Shown piece by piece: positions 26,763 through 38,295 of a stretch of DNA of 64,000 bases. Position numbers and translations under genes: made by a program. Under the pieces are notes generated by a model. That model worked only from the letters and a program-made list of their open reading frames with translations, had not been told where the DNA came from and did no database searches. Origin of the DNA: Mesostigma viride (Eukaryota; Streptophyta; Mesostigmatophyceae; Mesostigmatales; Mesostigmataceae); NCBI GenBank assembly GCA_009746045.1, contig RPFO01000080.1, positions 8,755,628 through 8,819,627 of the forward strand, in the 5' to 3' direction. Within the stretch, counting starts at the first letter, position 1. Each line of letters opens with the position of its first letter.

Positions 26763-28103
26763 TCCCCGAAAACAACAACAATAACTGTTACCGCCTCTTA
26801 ACATATAACGAACTGGCTGCCTGGGTCCCCAATATGCCTACTTATGCTGCCTGGGCCGCGCTAGTTCAAGCCGTACCCCCCCGCTGGCACACACTCATGA
26901 CTTCCCCCCGTGCCCCCTATAAAGTTGGTGAATGGTGCTGCTTTTGTCCCAACAGCACGACCGCAACATGCTCGGGGAAGGTGATCGCAGAACTCCACCC
27001 TGAAACCCTGCACGTTCAATTACTGGCGCCGCTGAGTGGCCATAACGGCTGTCTGGCTCAACTTACAACTACAGTTTTGTTCCTCCCCAATCAGCTATGC
27101 CACCGGATTCGGGTTGTACCTTGGTCCCTTGAACAATCATGTGTATACCAACCCAACCCCAACCTTCCCGACGATGCTATTATTTGGCTACTGACATGTG
27201 GGAGCAACCCGCCTTGACATGTTGTCATTGGATCCAGTGGAATTTGGCTGGGTGCTAAATCAGGGTGATAGCAGAATCGTAAAAGGCCTTTACGAGTACA
27301 CGGCAGATTGGGGCTACACAATGCTCTTGCATAAAAACCATCAATTCCACCCCGGACGGACACGTTGGGGCGCGACTGAGTGGCCTGGCCACACATGGGT
27401 CCGCAACATCACCCTCATCGCCGCTGACCACCCGCTAGTAGACCGCCGCGCGACCGACGTACAACACCTCTTGATGCACCGGTCCATCGGGGTCGGGGAG
27501 ATCCTCCACCAGCGATTTCAACATCCTGCCACATGTTTATGTACCAACCCCAATGAAACGGTGGAACACCGATTTTTATGGTGTAACCTCCAGGGAGTTT
27601 GGACCTGGCTGATTGGTTTATGGGCAGCTTGGACGTCTGAGCCTATCATACCGGTGTCTACCCGCTCAATTATCTTCAGTTTGGCATCACTGGCACCCCT
27701 GGCCTTGAGCCCTTTGCACAACCGACAAGCGTGGATATGGCTCAGCACCTGCATGTTGTATACAATCTAGACGGTGCGAAATGATGTGGTGTTCAATAGG
27801 CGCACAGTGTTCGACAAAGCCGGGGTCCTCTCACGCTTCATTTACCTATGGACGGAACTCTCACTACTGGCATGCGACGCTGTTGGATGGTCGCAAATGA
27901 ACACAACAAAATCTGGGACCCTGGCGCGGACCAGGATAAGCCCAGCCCACTTGAGATCTTTCATGACCTCATGGGCAAAAACAGGATCTTTACCCACATG
28001 CCCAATGCGGACAACCCATTAGAACTGAGCGGTCCAGTGGCTTCCGTGGTCTAGCAAGGCTCCGTTTTAGTTAGCCACTGACATCTTGATACCCTAGGCT
28101 CAG
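26763..28103 (+). pseudogene. C-terminal part of a non-LTR retrotransposon with zinc-binding domain; target of the LTR element
   Basis: The frames at 26834-27217 and 27198-27770 read a LINE C-terminus: WAALVQAVPPRWHTLM, then the reverse-transcriptase-associated zinc-binding pattern CLCTNPNETVEHRFLWC (27531-27583), then MLYTI-stop-TVRNDVVF, where the related copy at 25320 has Trp. A TGG to TAG change thus gives a stop near 27768, and a frameshift follows before PSPLEIFHDLMGKNRIFT (to 28054). The 3' untranslated tail is cut at 28103 by the LTR element and resumes at 38844. A non-functional relic. Confidence 0.82.
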
Positions 28104-28643
28104 TGTTACGTCGCGTAACAATTCGTTGTAGTTACGGACGTAAATTAGGTCTCTTGCCTCGGTTGTCCCTAGGTTTACGTGTAGTCCCTACTGGGACACT
28201 ATTGTCCTCGTAACAGTACTGTGGCACATTGGGTGCCTTTGGGCGCCGCGCCGCGTACTTTATTAGTGGTCCTGATCCTTTGGTAGAATGTAGTGGACCA
28301 GCGTGCATCTGTAGGCGAGGGCCAGGTCGGCCCGAGCGTGTTGGACCGTTGGTGACCATTTATGCACGTTCTACCCCTCGTGTGTTCACTCGGCGTGTGT
28401 TAAATGAATTAACACATATAGGCTTGGGTCACGGCAGTGTAGTTGTGTTTCCTTCCTCTATTCCTGGAGTAAACGGGTTGTGTAAATGGCTTATGGCGTA
28501 TTATAGTAATACTTACGTTAATGCACTGAGATCTGGATCGTCTCGTTCGTCTTTCGCTAGGGGTTTAACTAGAGGCGGCTTGACTAGTTTAGGTAGCATC
28601 AGGCCAGGTAGAGGTAGAGGTGGCGGTAGATCGAGGCGTAACA
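28104..28643 (+). repeat. 5' LTR
   Basis: Begins TGTTACGTCGCGTAACAATT and ends GGCGTAACA. Differs from the 3' LTR at roughly a dozen places by eye, including a 4-bp gap (GAATGTAGTGG vs GAATGTCGGTAGTGG), which suggests an insertion that is not very recent. Small frames inside it are not genes. Confidence 0.93.
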
Positions 28644-28644
28644 A

Positions 28645-28657
28645 TGGACTCGGAGGA
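28645..28657 (+). promoter_or_regulatory. Candidate primer-binding site
   Basis: TGGACTCGGAGGA begins one base after the 5' LTR. TGG pairs with the CCA end of a tRNA. The tRNA identity cannot be told without a search. Confidence 0.6.
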
Positions 28658-29169
28658 ATTTTAGGTAGAGAGCGAGACGACGATCCCCTGCAACATACGT
28701 CATTGAATCAACCCTTCCGCGTCCGGGAAAATGAAGACGACACCTACTTGACAGGTAATGGGCGGGTCGCCTGCAAGCTGGGGGGTAGTGCTGCCCGATT
28801 CGGGACACGCCCTGCCTAGAAGATAGACCTGCTCGAAGCGGAAAATCCTTTTATAGATAGCTCCTTTTCCTCGTTTTGTTTTCCTGAGACATGTGCCTAC
28901 TGTCGTAGATAGGTGATGGTTTTGGTTCTACGTTAGAGAGACGACTAGCGTCTCGTAGATTACACTTTTCTGCATTCTTGCCTGCGTTGTATTTAGACGA
29001 CCCATCGCCAGACGCAGAATTCTTGAAACCGGATACTTACGACCACCTGGCGCTGGAAACCTCGTCCCTGCGTGCGTCGTCAATCTGGTTCGGTTTCAGA
29101 CACCCGAGATAAGTCGCCTTCTCCTCGTTCTCCTTATTTGACTACTCAAGACCTACCAGGTGCGTTAAC

Positions 29170-29574
29170 ATGAGCCAGCGACGTCCTTTTCCTGCTCCTT
29201 CTCATTCGACTAGTAATAATAGTTTAGCGAAATATTACGTTGTTATTACCCCTCAATGGGCATCTATTTTCTTATCGTGGGCCGATGCTAGGAAGTTCGT
29301 TCAGTCGCGTGCTTATAATGTCTCCAAATATAAGAAGTTTATGTCCTTTGAAGAAGCTCAGACCTACCTCTTAAATCATAGTGAATCAGATTTGGGTCTC
29401 CATTCTCGTCCTTCTCCTCATGCTCGTCCTGCAGTAGATAGTCTTGTTTTTGTTACACCACCTCCATCTCCTCCTTCGTCTCCCCCTAAACGGGCTGCAT
29501 CCTCATCTAGCTTAGATACGCCTCTCACCTTAGAGTTCGGTTCCCTATCCATTACTGTTGCTAAAAAGGATTGA
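29170..29574 (+). CDS. Small protein with viroplasmin / RNase H1 N-terminal-like domain, in the LTR element
   Basis: 134 codons, intact. Residues ~20-70 (KYYVVITPQWASIFLSW, then KYKKFMSFEEAQTYLL) fit the caulimovirus-viroplasmin/RNase H1 hybrid-binding fold: an aromatic-rich strand, a Trp on a short strand, then YKxFxSxxEAxxFL-type sequence. In RNase H1 this domain binds RNA-DNA hybrids or duplex RNA. The rest is Pro/Ser-rich. It lies between the 5' LTR and gag, an unusual place, and could assist reverse transcription (inference). The start ATG at 29170 follows an untranslated leader of about 530 bp. Confidence 0.68.
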   Translation: MSQRRPFPAPSHSTSNNSLAKYYVVITPQWASIFLSWADARKFVQSRAYNVSKYKKFMSFEEAQTYLLNHSESDLGLHSRPSPHARPAVDSLVFVTPPPSPPSSPPKRAASSSSLDTPLTLEFGSLSITVAKKD

Positions 29575-29696
29575 TTTAAATTGTTTCCTTCTTTTAGGAC
29601 ATTAAAAGCTTTTCTTTTCTTTCCTTGCCTTAAATTAGGCCTTGTCCTTTTCCTTGTTGCTTTCAGTTAGATTCCTAATCATTTACTTAATTAAAA

Positions 29697-31421
29697 ATGG
29701 ATCCAGTGGGTGGAAATATGTCGCCTATACCTACCAACACTCCTACTATGAATAATAATAATAATAATACTAACAACAATAACAACACTCGTGGTAACCG
29801 ACGGGACTCACTTGAAACGGTGCACCATCTCACTCCTCAAGGTAATCTGCGTACCTCACCTCCTTCTCCTGTTACTGGTGGTCGCCGTCGTCCCTCACTT
29901 ACCCCTCCTACCTATGAACAACGTATGCGTGTCAGATTTAGTGATGACCCTTCCCTTACCTTGAACCAGGCCCCTGCCCCTCCTGCAACCTTGGCTCAAC
30001 CCTAGCAGGTCCTCACTAACTAACAATGTTCTAGGCCTCCTTCCCACCCTGTGCCTTCCATGCCTGCTTTTAACACGGGTCGTACCTCTGCCCCTGTCGG
30101 CCCTTCTGGGCGCCCTAGTGCAGTTCCCTTTTACCCACCTGCTTCCTGGTCCTACCCTGAGACGGCCTATGAGGCAGCCCAGGTCCCTACCCGTGTGGCT
30201 GATTTAGAAGTTAATAGTGATTTCAGCACCATGCCCTAGATGATAGAAATTATGATCATTTTGCCTACTCCTCTCTTCGTGAGCAATATACTGTCCCTTC
30301 TCCTATGGGCACCAGCCTGAAACGGTGGCCCCTTCTAGACCCCTACCCAAACTTTCCTCTTCCTTCCTTCTATCCCGCTTATGTAGCAGTGGAAGATAGT
30401 GGCCCTATGGGAAAAACTGACTCTTCTAATCCCCCTAAGCCCCCTGCTCTTCCCCTCTTTGCTAACCTTCCCAAGCTGGATGTCAAGTCTACCCCTCAAC
30501 AGTTTTTCACCTTTATTATGTTGCTTACCCAGAACACAGAGTCGTGGCAGAATCATAATAGATGGCGTCTCTCTGATGCTGTATTAGTCCTCACTATCTT
30601 ACAACCTGCATTACTCCTGAGCTTGCTAACCTCATTCAGTGTGAGTCTTTGGCCTCTCATGCCTACCCTAACTCTGTAGCAGAATTGTTTAAGCGTTTAG
30701 AGAACCATTTAGTCCCTCCTGATTCAGATTGGCAGGATAGATTAGCCTTTGGTACCTTGCAGCAGGGTACTAAATCATTTAAGGAGTATATGAAAGAGTT
30801 TGATGCTCAGATGGTACGAATTAGGGATTTGTCGGGTGCAGAAGTACGTGCTCGCTTCCTCCAAGGCCTCAGTAGACCTTATTACGTGAAGTCAAGCGCC
30901 AGTTCTCTGCCTACCGTTTTACTGATCTGCCCCTCAAGCATGTGCGCCAGCATCTCTTGCGAGTAGCAGATTTCTTCACCACTCCTTCTCTCCCTACCCG
31001 TTCCCGTATTAATAATATTATCCTTACCCCTGAGGAGGAGAACTCCTATGTAGAAGAATTAGATATCTGCGTTGCTGATCTTTCAGCTCTTGATGTCTCT
31101 CATATCACATGCTATCATTGTAAGGAAGTAGGTCATCTTAAACGTGAGTGCCCCAAGTTCCTTTCGGGTGCTCCCCCTCATCCCGACGCTCGCCCTCCTC
31201 GTACCCCTCAGCGTGCTCCTATTCGTCCCACTTCAGGACGCATTCCCTCAGCTACCCCTAGTAGGCTGAATGCTGTGCAGACAGGACCCCCAGGGTTCCC
31301 CTATGATAATCAGGCTCCCGCACCCTCTTCGCTCCCTCGTGACCCTCCAGCAGTGGCTTTTTCGCCAGGGTCTTCTTCGGGGTTAGTTCCTATGGATTTG
31401 GGGGGGGAGGGGGAACAGTAG
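29697..31421 (+). pseudogene. gag of the LTR element, several frame breaks, CCHC zinc knuckle
   Basis: Begins MDPVGGNMSPIP with an Asn-rich run. Reading passes through at least four open pieces (29697-30005, 30051-30239, 30305-30679, 30649-30966, 30942-31421). The piece with ELFKRLENHLVPPDSDW and FGTLQQGTKSFKEYMKEF is a retrotransposon Gag capsid-like segment. CYHCKEVGHLKRECP near 31110-31150 is a CX2CX4HX4C knuckle for RNA binding. The original protein would be packaged around element RNA. Present breaks make it a pseudogene. Confidence 0.82.
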
Positions 31422-31613
31422 GCCTGTCAGCCGGGGGTAACCTGGACAGGTCCTTAGATAGTACCCCAGATAAAATTTTTGCCTGCCTGTTTTTATAACC
31501 TCTGTAGGAGCTGAATCTTCCCTACCACTACGTGTGCGTCCTCTTATGTTCTTGAATGGTGGTTTAACCGTTCCCCATACTGTTGTAGACCCTTTCTTGC
31601 ATGCTGATGAACT

Positions 31614-32057
31614 TTGAATGTCTCTGTGTTGGTAGATAGCGGTGCGGCTAGCTCCTTTGTGAGCGAGGCCCTAGTTAGGCGTTTAGGACTAGTCCCTACC
31701 CCTCACACCAAACCTGTCACTGTTCATTATGCTGATGGTCGCACCAGTCATTCCCCGGGTACGGTGTCCCTTCCCCTGGTCATACAAGGACGTACTGTCA
31801 ACCTGACGGCCACTATAGGCCCTATCACTACCGCTGATGTATTACTAGGATTAGATTGGCACCAGGATAATAAGATTACTATTAATTATGATACCATGGT
31901 CATTTGGTTTCCAGATAGCTCTTACTGGGTACCGGAACGTCATTATAGATTGGAAAATTTATCCTTGGTAGATATTACTCCTCCTACACCTGTTGATCCT
32001 CCTGTAAGACCTATACCTGAAGTATTAATGTCCAATGATGAGTTGCGTTCTGAATAA
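31614..32057 (+). CDS. Retropepsin-like aspartic protease of the LTR element
   Basis: VLVDSGAASSFVSEALV carries the DSGA catalytic motif, followed by the flap-like region and DVLLGLDWHQDNKITIN, where LLGLDW is the typical C-terminal retropepsin strand. The protein processes Gag-Pol. It now stands as a separate 147-codon frame ending 23 bp before the RT frame, probably detached by decay from one polyprotein. Confidence 0.82.
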   Translation: MNVSVLVDSGAASSFVSEALVRRLGLVPTPHTKPVTVHYADGRTSHSPGTVSLPLVIQGRTVNLTATIGPITTADVLLGLDWHQDNKITINYDTMVIWFPDSSYWVPERHYRLENLSLVDITPPTPVDPPVRPIPEVLMSNDELRSE

Positions 32058-32080
32058 AGGAATATGGATATTTATTATGT

Positions 32081-34320
32081 ATGTTCCTTCAGTTAGAAGT
32101 ACAGGAGATACCTATCACTAATAATAGTGTGGATATAGATATAAACACAGTGGATACAATAGGAGTGGGATTTACTGAAAATGAAATAGTAAGATACATG
32201 GCTGTGATAGATTCCTCAAAAGTTTTTGAAGAAAAGACTCCTTCTTATCCTCCTCCTCGTTCTGTTTTACACCGTGTAGTTATCAAGGACGGTGCAGTTC
32301 CTACGCACTCTCCGATGTATAGAATGGGCCCTACCGAGTTAAAGGAACTAAAACAGATTTTAGTGTCACTATTAGAAGCAGGATTGATAGAGCCTAGTAA
32401 CTCTCCCTACTCAGCTGGTGTCCTGTTAGTTCCTAAGCCAAATGGCAAGTTTCGCCTAGTTACTGATTATAGGAAGTTGAATGATATTACTGTGAAGTCT
32501 AAATACCCTCTACCTCGTATTGATGATATATTTAATAAGGTTAAAGGTTCCACTTGTTTCACAGTACTGGATTGTGCGGATGGTTTTTGGCAGTTGCGGA
32601 TAGCTCCTGAGGATTGCCATAAAACCGCCTTTGCTACCCCTTTTGGTCATTACCAGTTTAGAGTAGCGGCTATGGGACTCTGTAACTCGCCTGCCTCTTT
32701 TCAAATGTTAATGAATGAAGTGCTTAGACCTGTTATGGGAAATTCTCACCTTCCTCAGGTGTCCTCTGATTTAAAGGATCCTTCCTTCTCCTCTGTTTCT
32801 TTATCTGAGCATGACCGTTCTTGTGCTCAAGCTTACTTAGATGATATTCTTATTTACTCTCCTGATTTTGAAACGCACCTACGTGATTTAAAGAAAGTAT
32901 TAGAAATAATGGCTGAAAATTCTTTGTGGGCGCGCCGTGCTAAAGTTCGTTCGGGTAGGAGTGTCCCATTTTTAGGGCACGTTCTGTCAGATGCCGGGGT
33001 CGCTACCGACCCGGATAAAACTAAGTCAATTCAGGAATGGCCTACCCTACCGACGTTAAAGGTGTACGTAGTTTTCTAGGAATTGCTTCTTACTATAGGC
33101 GTTTTATCCCGCGTTTCGCAACTATAGCAGCCCCTATTAATCATTTATTAAAGAAGGATATCCCCTTTGTTTGGAGTAGTGAATGTCAGTCGGCTTTTCA
33201 GTGTCTAAAATCCCTACTCCTTTCCCCTCCTGTACTCATCCTACCGGATACTACTAAACCCTTTGTGGTAGCTACAGATGCTAGTAAGGTAGCTATAGGG
33301 GGCGTCCTTCTCCAGGATCAGGGTCAGGGCTTACAGCCAATTGAGTATATCTCTAGGACAATGCTCCCTGCGGAGCGTAACTATCCCGTACACCAGCAGG
33401 AACTCTTAGCGGTGGTGTATTGTTGCCACGCGTGGCAGCACTTTCTTAAAGGTGCTCAATTTGATGTCTGCCTGAATGAACCCTGTGAGCTAGATCCTTA
33501 TAGATTAGTTATCCAAACGGATCACCGTCCCCTTACCCATCTTCTCTCCCAACCCAACCTTACCCCTCGGCAAGCGCGCTGGATGGAATTTTTAGCACAG
33601 TTTTCCCCTTTTAAACTTCAGTATGTTAAGGGTGTAGATAACATAGTACCAGATGCACTCTCTCGTCGTGCAGATTACTCCTTTTTCGAGGACCTTGATG
33701 TTCTCAATACTACTCTAGTTCCTACTACTATGGGTGTAACCCCTTATGGTGAACTACCTGATGATGAATCCTATGCCTACCTCTTTCATACAGCTGTTCG
33801 CATGCCTGATCTCCTTTCTCACGTAGGACTCTCTCTCCCGTGTGAGGCCCTTCCCGTGGCCTCGGTGGGGGGGGAGGGGAAAAATAAAATTTCTATACCG
33901 CTTAGCCATATAGCGACTAGGTCAGGAAAGTCTTATGAAAACATAGTCCCTCTAGGACCTCCCCTTCTCTTTGGCAAGGCGGTAGGAGATCTCTTTAAAC
34001 CTGTTCTGGATACCTCTGTAGCGATGCCTACCTCTGATCTTGAACGCCTTATTAGTAGATTTACGGCCACTGAGCCGGAAGCATTAGCTGCCATTGCTGC
34101 ACATCCCCAACAATTAGGCAAGCACCCTTGTAAATTTGTAGGTGGGTTTTTATATGTGCAGATAGCAGATTCTCCCCCTCAATGGCGCCTGTATGTCCCT
34201 CCTATCTGTCGCTCCTCCTTGCTCTTTGAGTTGCATGACTTAGCTGCTCATCAGGGTGGTAAACGGGTACGGGACCTAGTAGCCCGCTCTTATTACTGGC
34301 CTTCCCTTTTAAGGATGTAG
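32081..34320 (+). pseudogene. Reverse transcriptase - RNase H - integrase zinc finger of the LTR element (frameshifted)
   Basis: Frame 32081-33079 is a Ty3/Gypsy reverse transcriptase: KPNGKFRLVTDYRKLN, TVLDCADGFWQLRIAP (motif A Asp) and AYLDDILIYSPDFETHL (catalytic YLDD, ~32835). About 28 extra residues lie just before YLDD. A 1-nt shift near 33050 moves coding to 33037-34320: GVRSFLGIASYYRRFIP, RNase H with VVATDASKVAIGGVLL and TDHRPL, preceded by a short insertion, then LSRRADYS. After a spacer, the integrase HHCC finger begins (LHDLAAHQGGKRVRDL), but another shift near 34310 separates its two Cys (VRTCQSCQEM). Confidence 0.88.
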
Positions 34321-35530
34321 ATGAGTATGTTAGAACTTGTCAATCTTGCCAGGAGATGAAACCCAATAACGTAGGACAGATAGCAGAACCTAGGACCTTG
34401 CCTGACCCATCATGCCGTGGGATTCTATCATGATGGATTTTGTAGGACCTTTTAGAAAGAATGATAGGGCAATGCCCAGATCCTTGTGTTCATAGATCGT
34501 TTTACTCGTATGTGCCATCTCGTGCCGTGTCCTTTAGAACTCACAGCACGTGATTGCGCACGCCTATACCTCAATAATGTATACAGATATCATGGTTTGA
34601 GTAGGCAGTTTATTAGTGATAAGGATAAGTTATTTACCTCAGATTTTTGGCAGCAGTTTTTCGCTGCCATCGGTACCAAGGTTACCTACGGTACTGCCTA
34701 CCACTCCTCCTCCTCTCATTTAGTAGAGCGTCTTAATAGGGTAGTGGAAGAAGCGCTTAGGCACTATGTTAATGGCTCGGGAAGTGATTGGGAGGATTAT
34801 TTATGTTTGGTAGAGTTCTCCCTCAACAATTGCCCCAGGCTGCGCATGGATATACGCCCTTCTTCCTAGATACTGGTAGACAGCCTCTTACCCCTACCTC
34901 TCTCTTAGCTAGTCCTCTACGGGACAAGGATGATGTGTCCCGAGATACTGTAGAAGGTGTACAGTCCTTACTAGATAGAATGAAAACTGCTCATGACCAC
35001 GCGATCTCAGGGTACCAAAAAGCTCAGTCTAAGTACCTTGCTAGGTTGCGTGCCTCCTTAGATAGAAGAGCACCTGAGATAGATAGGAGATCTAGTATTA
35101 GTAGAAGGCCCCCGTGTTGGCCGTTTTGCTCATAAGTTTGAAGCAGAACTTAAGGTCAAACTTAGGCCCGCCTTCTTAGGACCCTTCCGTGTGTTGTCTA
35201 GAGTAGGAAATTTCTTATATAAAGTCGATATCCCTACCTCTTGGCAGACACATTCAACACCTTCCATAGAAGCCAGCTGAAACTGTACCACCCTAGTACG
35301 TTCGCTGGTAGAGAGCTAGCGCCTGCCCCTTTAGAGCATAACCCTGACACTGGGGAAGTAGAAGACGAAGTAGAAGCATCGTGGCCCATAGAGATATCAA
35401 AAAGGGCCGCGGTACCCAGCGTCAGTATAAAGTGAAGTGGATGTATGCTCGTAGTGAAGTAGATAAGGTCTGGTATACGGAGAGTGAGCTAGATGGGTGT
35501 AGTCGCCTGCTGCAGGAATATAAAACCCTG
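34321..35530 (+). pseudogene. Integrase core and chromodomain-like C-terminus of the LTR element (frameshifted)
   Basis: Integrase catalytic core pieces are MMDFVGPF (first Asp, ~34433), FIDRFTRMCHLVPCP, QFISDKDKLFTSDFW (second Asp, ~34620) and SSHLVERLNRVVEEAL (Glu, ~34730). Frame breaks occur near 34420, 34480, 34840 and 35100. Next come the GPY/F-like region (KLRPAFLGPFRVLS) and YKVKWMYARSEVDKVWYTES with LLQEYKTLHKL-stop near 35540. These resemble a chromodomain (YxVKW...W...L...LLxEY) with some aromatic-cage positions not obvious. Chromodomains direct integration to marked chromatin in chromoviruses. The identification is moderate. Confidence 0.75.
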
Positions 35531-35565
35531 CACAAGCTCTAGTTGTAGACCTCCCCTCTTATGTT

Positions 35566-36010
35566 ATGTCTGCTGTCGACGGGTGGTTGGTTGTCCCCTC
35601 CCCTCCGCAGCCGTCATGTCAGAGCCTACCCCTCCGTGGAGAGCCGGCCCCTCCCCCCCCACCGGACCCTGAGCTGTACTTCGAGGCCCTTCCGGGCCGC
35701 TGGGTGTCACGGTCCAGTTCCGGGTGGCATCGTGCAGCCGCCCTCCAGGCCCAACATGCGGTTTAGTCAGGGCTGCTCTCTTCGGGGTCACGTGGTACGG
35801 CCCTCCCCTGATGAACCGCACCAGCTTGTTTTGCACGGGTTCGACGATGCCGGGCACTGTTGTTAGGATGTGGCTCCCGCTGTCCAGCCTTGGGACAGAT
35901 AGCTGCGGTTCTCCAGTGCCCCCGGGTGTTTTCCTACCTTTCTACCCCTGTGGGCCGCTCCTGCCTACGGGATGTGTTCCCCTGGCTTCCGGCGAGGGTG
36001 ATGCGAAGTA
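35566..36010 (+). other. GC-rich segment after integrase, broken coding likely
   Basis: Two overlapping frames (35566-35766, MSAVDGWLVVPSPPQ...; 35724-36011, FGVTWYGPPLMNRTS...) look partly protein-like but neither is convincing alone. Composition changes sharply to GC-rich here compared with pol. It could be the start of the same extra gene as 36050-37924. Confidence 0.4.
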
Positions 36011-36049
36011 GATGAGAACCCCTGCGACCTTCTACGGGCAGTAGAGTTC

Positions 36050-37924
36050 ATGGAGATAGCAGACCAGACAGCGGGCGTAGGATTGGGCGACCCTACTCCT
36101 ACGGACGCGCCAGTCGAGGCACAGTACACTCCTGAGTATTCGGCCTCCCCTGCGGCGTCCTCCTCTTCAGTGTCGGCTCCTTCCCCTGTCCCGTCTTCAC
36201 CAGGTCGGTCCGTGCGCATCGGTGGAGCCTACCCCTTTGGGCTCTGGTCGTGAGCCTGATCCTCTTTCGGCGACAGTTTCTGCGATGCAGGCGCAGATCC
36301 AGTCCCTGACGGCGGCCTTCGGGGCCTTCATGGCGGCCCAGGCGCACGCTCCAGCCACGCCAGGTGGGGTGTCTGCTGTATCTGTGCCCCCTTCCCCTTC
36401 GGTCGCCTCGACGTCTACGGGTCCGTCTGTGCCGCGCGAGCCCTCGGTGGCTGCGGTTTCCTCTGTTGCTGCGGCTCCTACGCCTTCGGCTACCTCTGCG
36501 CCTGCTACTGACTTACCTGCGCCTCGGCGCGAGTCCGCCGTCCCAGCGGCCGCGCCCGTCGCCGTCGCGTCCGGGCCGCCCACCGTCAGCGCCGCCCTCG
36601 CGGGGTTTCTTCAGCGACCCGGGCGGTCTTCCCAGGCTTTGGGAGGGCGGTCCTCCGCAGAGGATCCGGTGCCCGACTGGAGCTTAGACGGTAACCAGTC
36701 GTATGCCGGATTGCCTGTCCCCACGGGCCCTGTTTTCAACATGTGGCCTGGTGGTGCTCCGCCACCAGAGACCGGCGCGCCAGCTGCGGAGGCGGGCCGT
36801 CGCGACCCCCTGCGGCATCGGGTCCGACGCGGCCCCCTGTTGTACCGGCGCCGTCTGCGTCTGTGCCGGTTCCTACCCCTTCTTCGGCCCCTGTCCCTTC
36901 GGCCCCGCGGTCTTTGGCTGCGGTTGTTCGGTCCAGTGGCTCTGATCCTCGCGCCACCCGCGCTGCTGATTCCCTTCGGGAGTTGTCAGAGGGCGATCGG
37001 GATCGGGCCCCTTCTGTGGTGCATGCGACTCCGGAGTCGCGCGACACGCCTGTCTTTGGGTACGGTATGTCTGCGCTCGCCTGCCGCCAGTGTGACCTGC
37101 CGCGCGCCTCCGCTGAGCTTGCCATTTCGCCCATGTCCTACGGGTTCTCCCAGGTGTGTCGGGCGCCGCGGGACCGTGGCCTACCCGTGGAGACTGATCG
37201 GCCTCCTTTCGATATGGTTATTTTAGCTGATCCGGTGTTCCAGGGTGAGATCCTGGTTCGGCGCGTCCTGTATCGCTGGGCTAGGCGTCACAATGACTTG
37301 GACACCTACGGCGGGTTCCAGTGGGCTTACCCTCCGCCTCTGGGCATTATGGCCTCAGATGCCCTTACGGTAGAGTTTCCCACGCGGGTGCCGGGTGCCA
37401 CGTACAGCACGGTCCTTCAGCCCATCCTAGAGTGGGATGCCCGTCGTCCAGCGCCCATCCCGGGCCAGGGTCTGGACTCCCGTGGCCATCCTCCTCCCCG
37501 GGCTAGCGACTACCTCGAGACGTTCGGGTCGCGACAGTGTGCCCGTCGGTGGCGCTCCCGTGAGATTCGGCACATCCGGATGTGGCCGTCTAACGTGGAG
37601 CCCCTGGTAGATCTGTTTTTCCCGACGGGTATGCGCCCTCGGATCCGGTACCATCGCCTGCTCCTGCGGGCTCTCTGCTTGATCGCGGTAGAGCCTTTCC
37701 TACGCCTCTTTGCCTGTGGTTTCCTGGACTGGGCCCGGGGCCAGGTCGTTCTTACGCAGCATAGGTATTACTGGGCCTTCCTGGGTCTTTTTCCTGACGG
37801 CGTGTGGGCCGATGTTTTCCTCACTGTAGATAGGCACGACAATGCCGAGGATGTGGCTCACTACCAGGCGTACCTGGATGTCCTGCTGGCCTCCCGTGGC
37901 ACTTACCAGACGGATGGCCATTAG
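36050..37924 (+). pseudogene. Extra ORF between integrase and 3' LTR, function unknown, two frameshifts
   Basis: Coding appears to run from MEIADQTAGVGLGD (36050) through the frame at 36222 (MQAQIQSLTAAFGAFMAAQ, a possible coiled coil, then a Pro/Ala/Ser-rich region) and back to the first frame at about 36800-37924. It ends in an ordered region of about 270 residues (GYGMSALACRQCDLP, YGGFQWAYPPPLGIM, FFPTGMRPRIRYHRLLLRAL, LDWARGQVVLTQHRYYW). No signal peptide or membrane anchor was found, so it is not an obvious envelope gene despite its position. GC-rich codon use differs from gag-pol. Not recognised; possibly captured. No function is proposed. Confidence 0.6.
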
Positions 37925-38280
37925 ATAGAGGGCCTTAGGCCCGACCTGAGGGGGTTGTCCCTCCGGTATATAGAGTCGCCCTCACGTTCTGGCCAGTTGA
38001 CTGGTCGTTCTTGGTCCTTGGTACTGATTTGTTTACTCTGTGTGTCCTGCCCAGTGCCGTTCCCCCCCGGCAAGGACGTCGTTCCAGGCAGTTAGGGGAA
38101 CCTACCACCAGGCTTGGTGCTGGCTAACCCTACACCTCCCGGCGTGGTGGTGGAGACCGAGTTAATACGTTGGTGCCTTGTATCTTGGATGGCCTGCCGA
38201 TTGTGTTGGTGTGTGCTGGGTGCATTAGGTTTCCTACCCCTTGTTTTCCTCCCTGTGCGTAGGGAGAGGGCTCCCTACCT

Positions 38281-38295
38281 TTGTGGGGGGGGAGG
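38281..38295 (+). promoter_or_regulatory. Polypurine tract before the 3' LTR
   Basis: TTGTGGGGGGGGAGG directly precedes TGTTACG of the 3' LTR. This is the normal position for priming plus-strand synthesis. Confidence 0.7.

Noticed and set aside
36050-37924. Retroviral envelope gene
   Set aside because: Right position, but no signal peptide, cysteine-rich ectodomain or membrane anchor can be seen.
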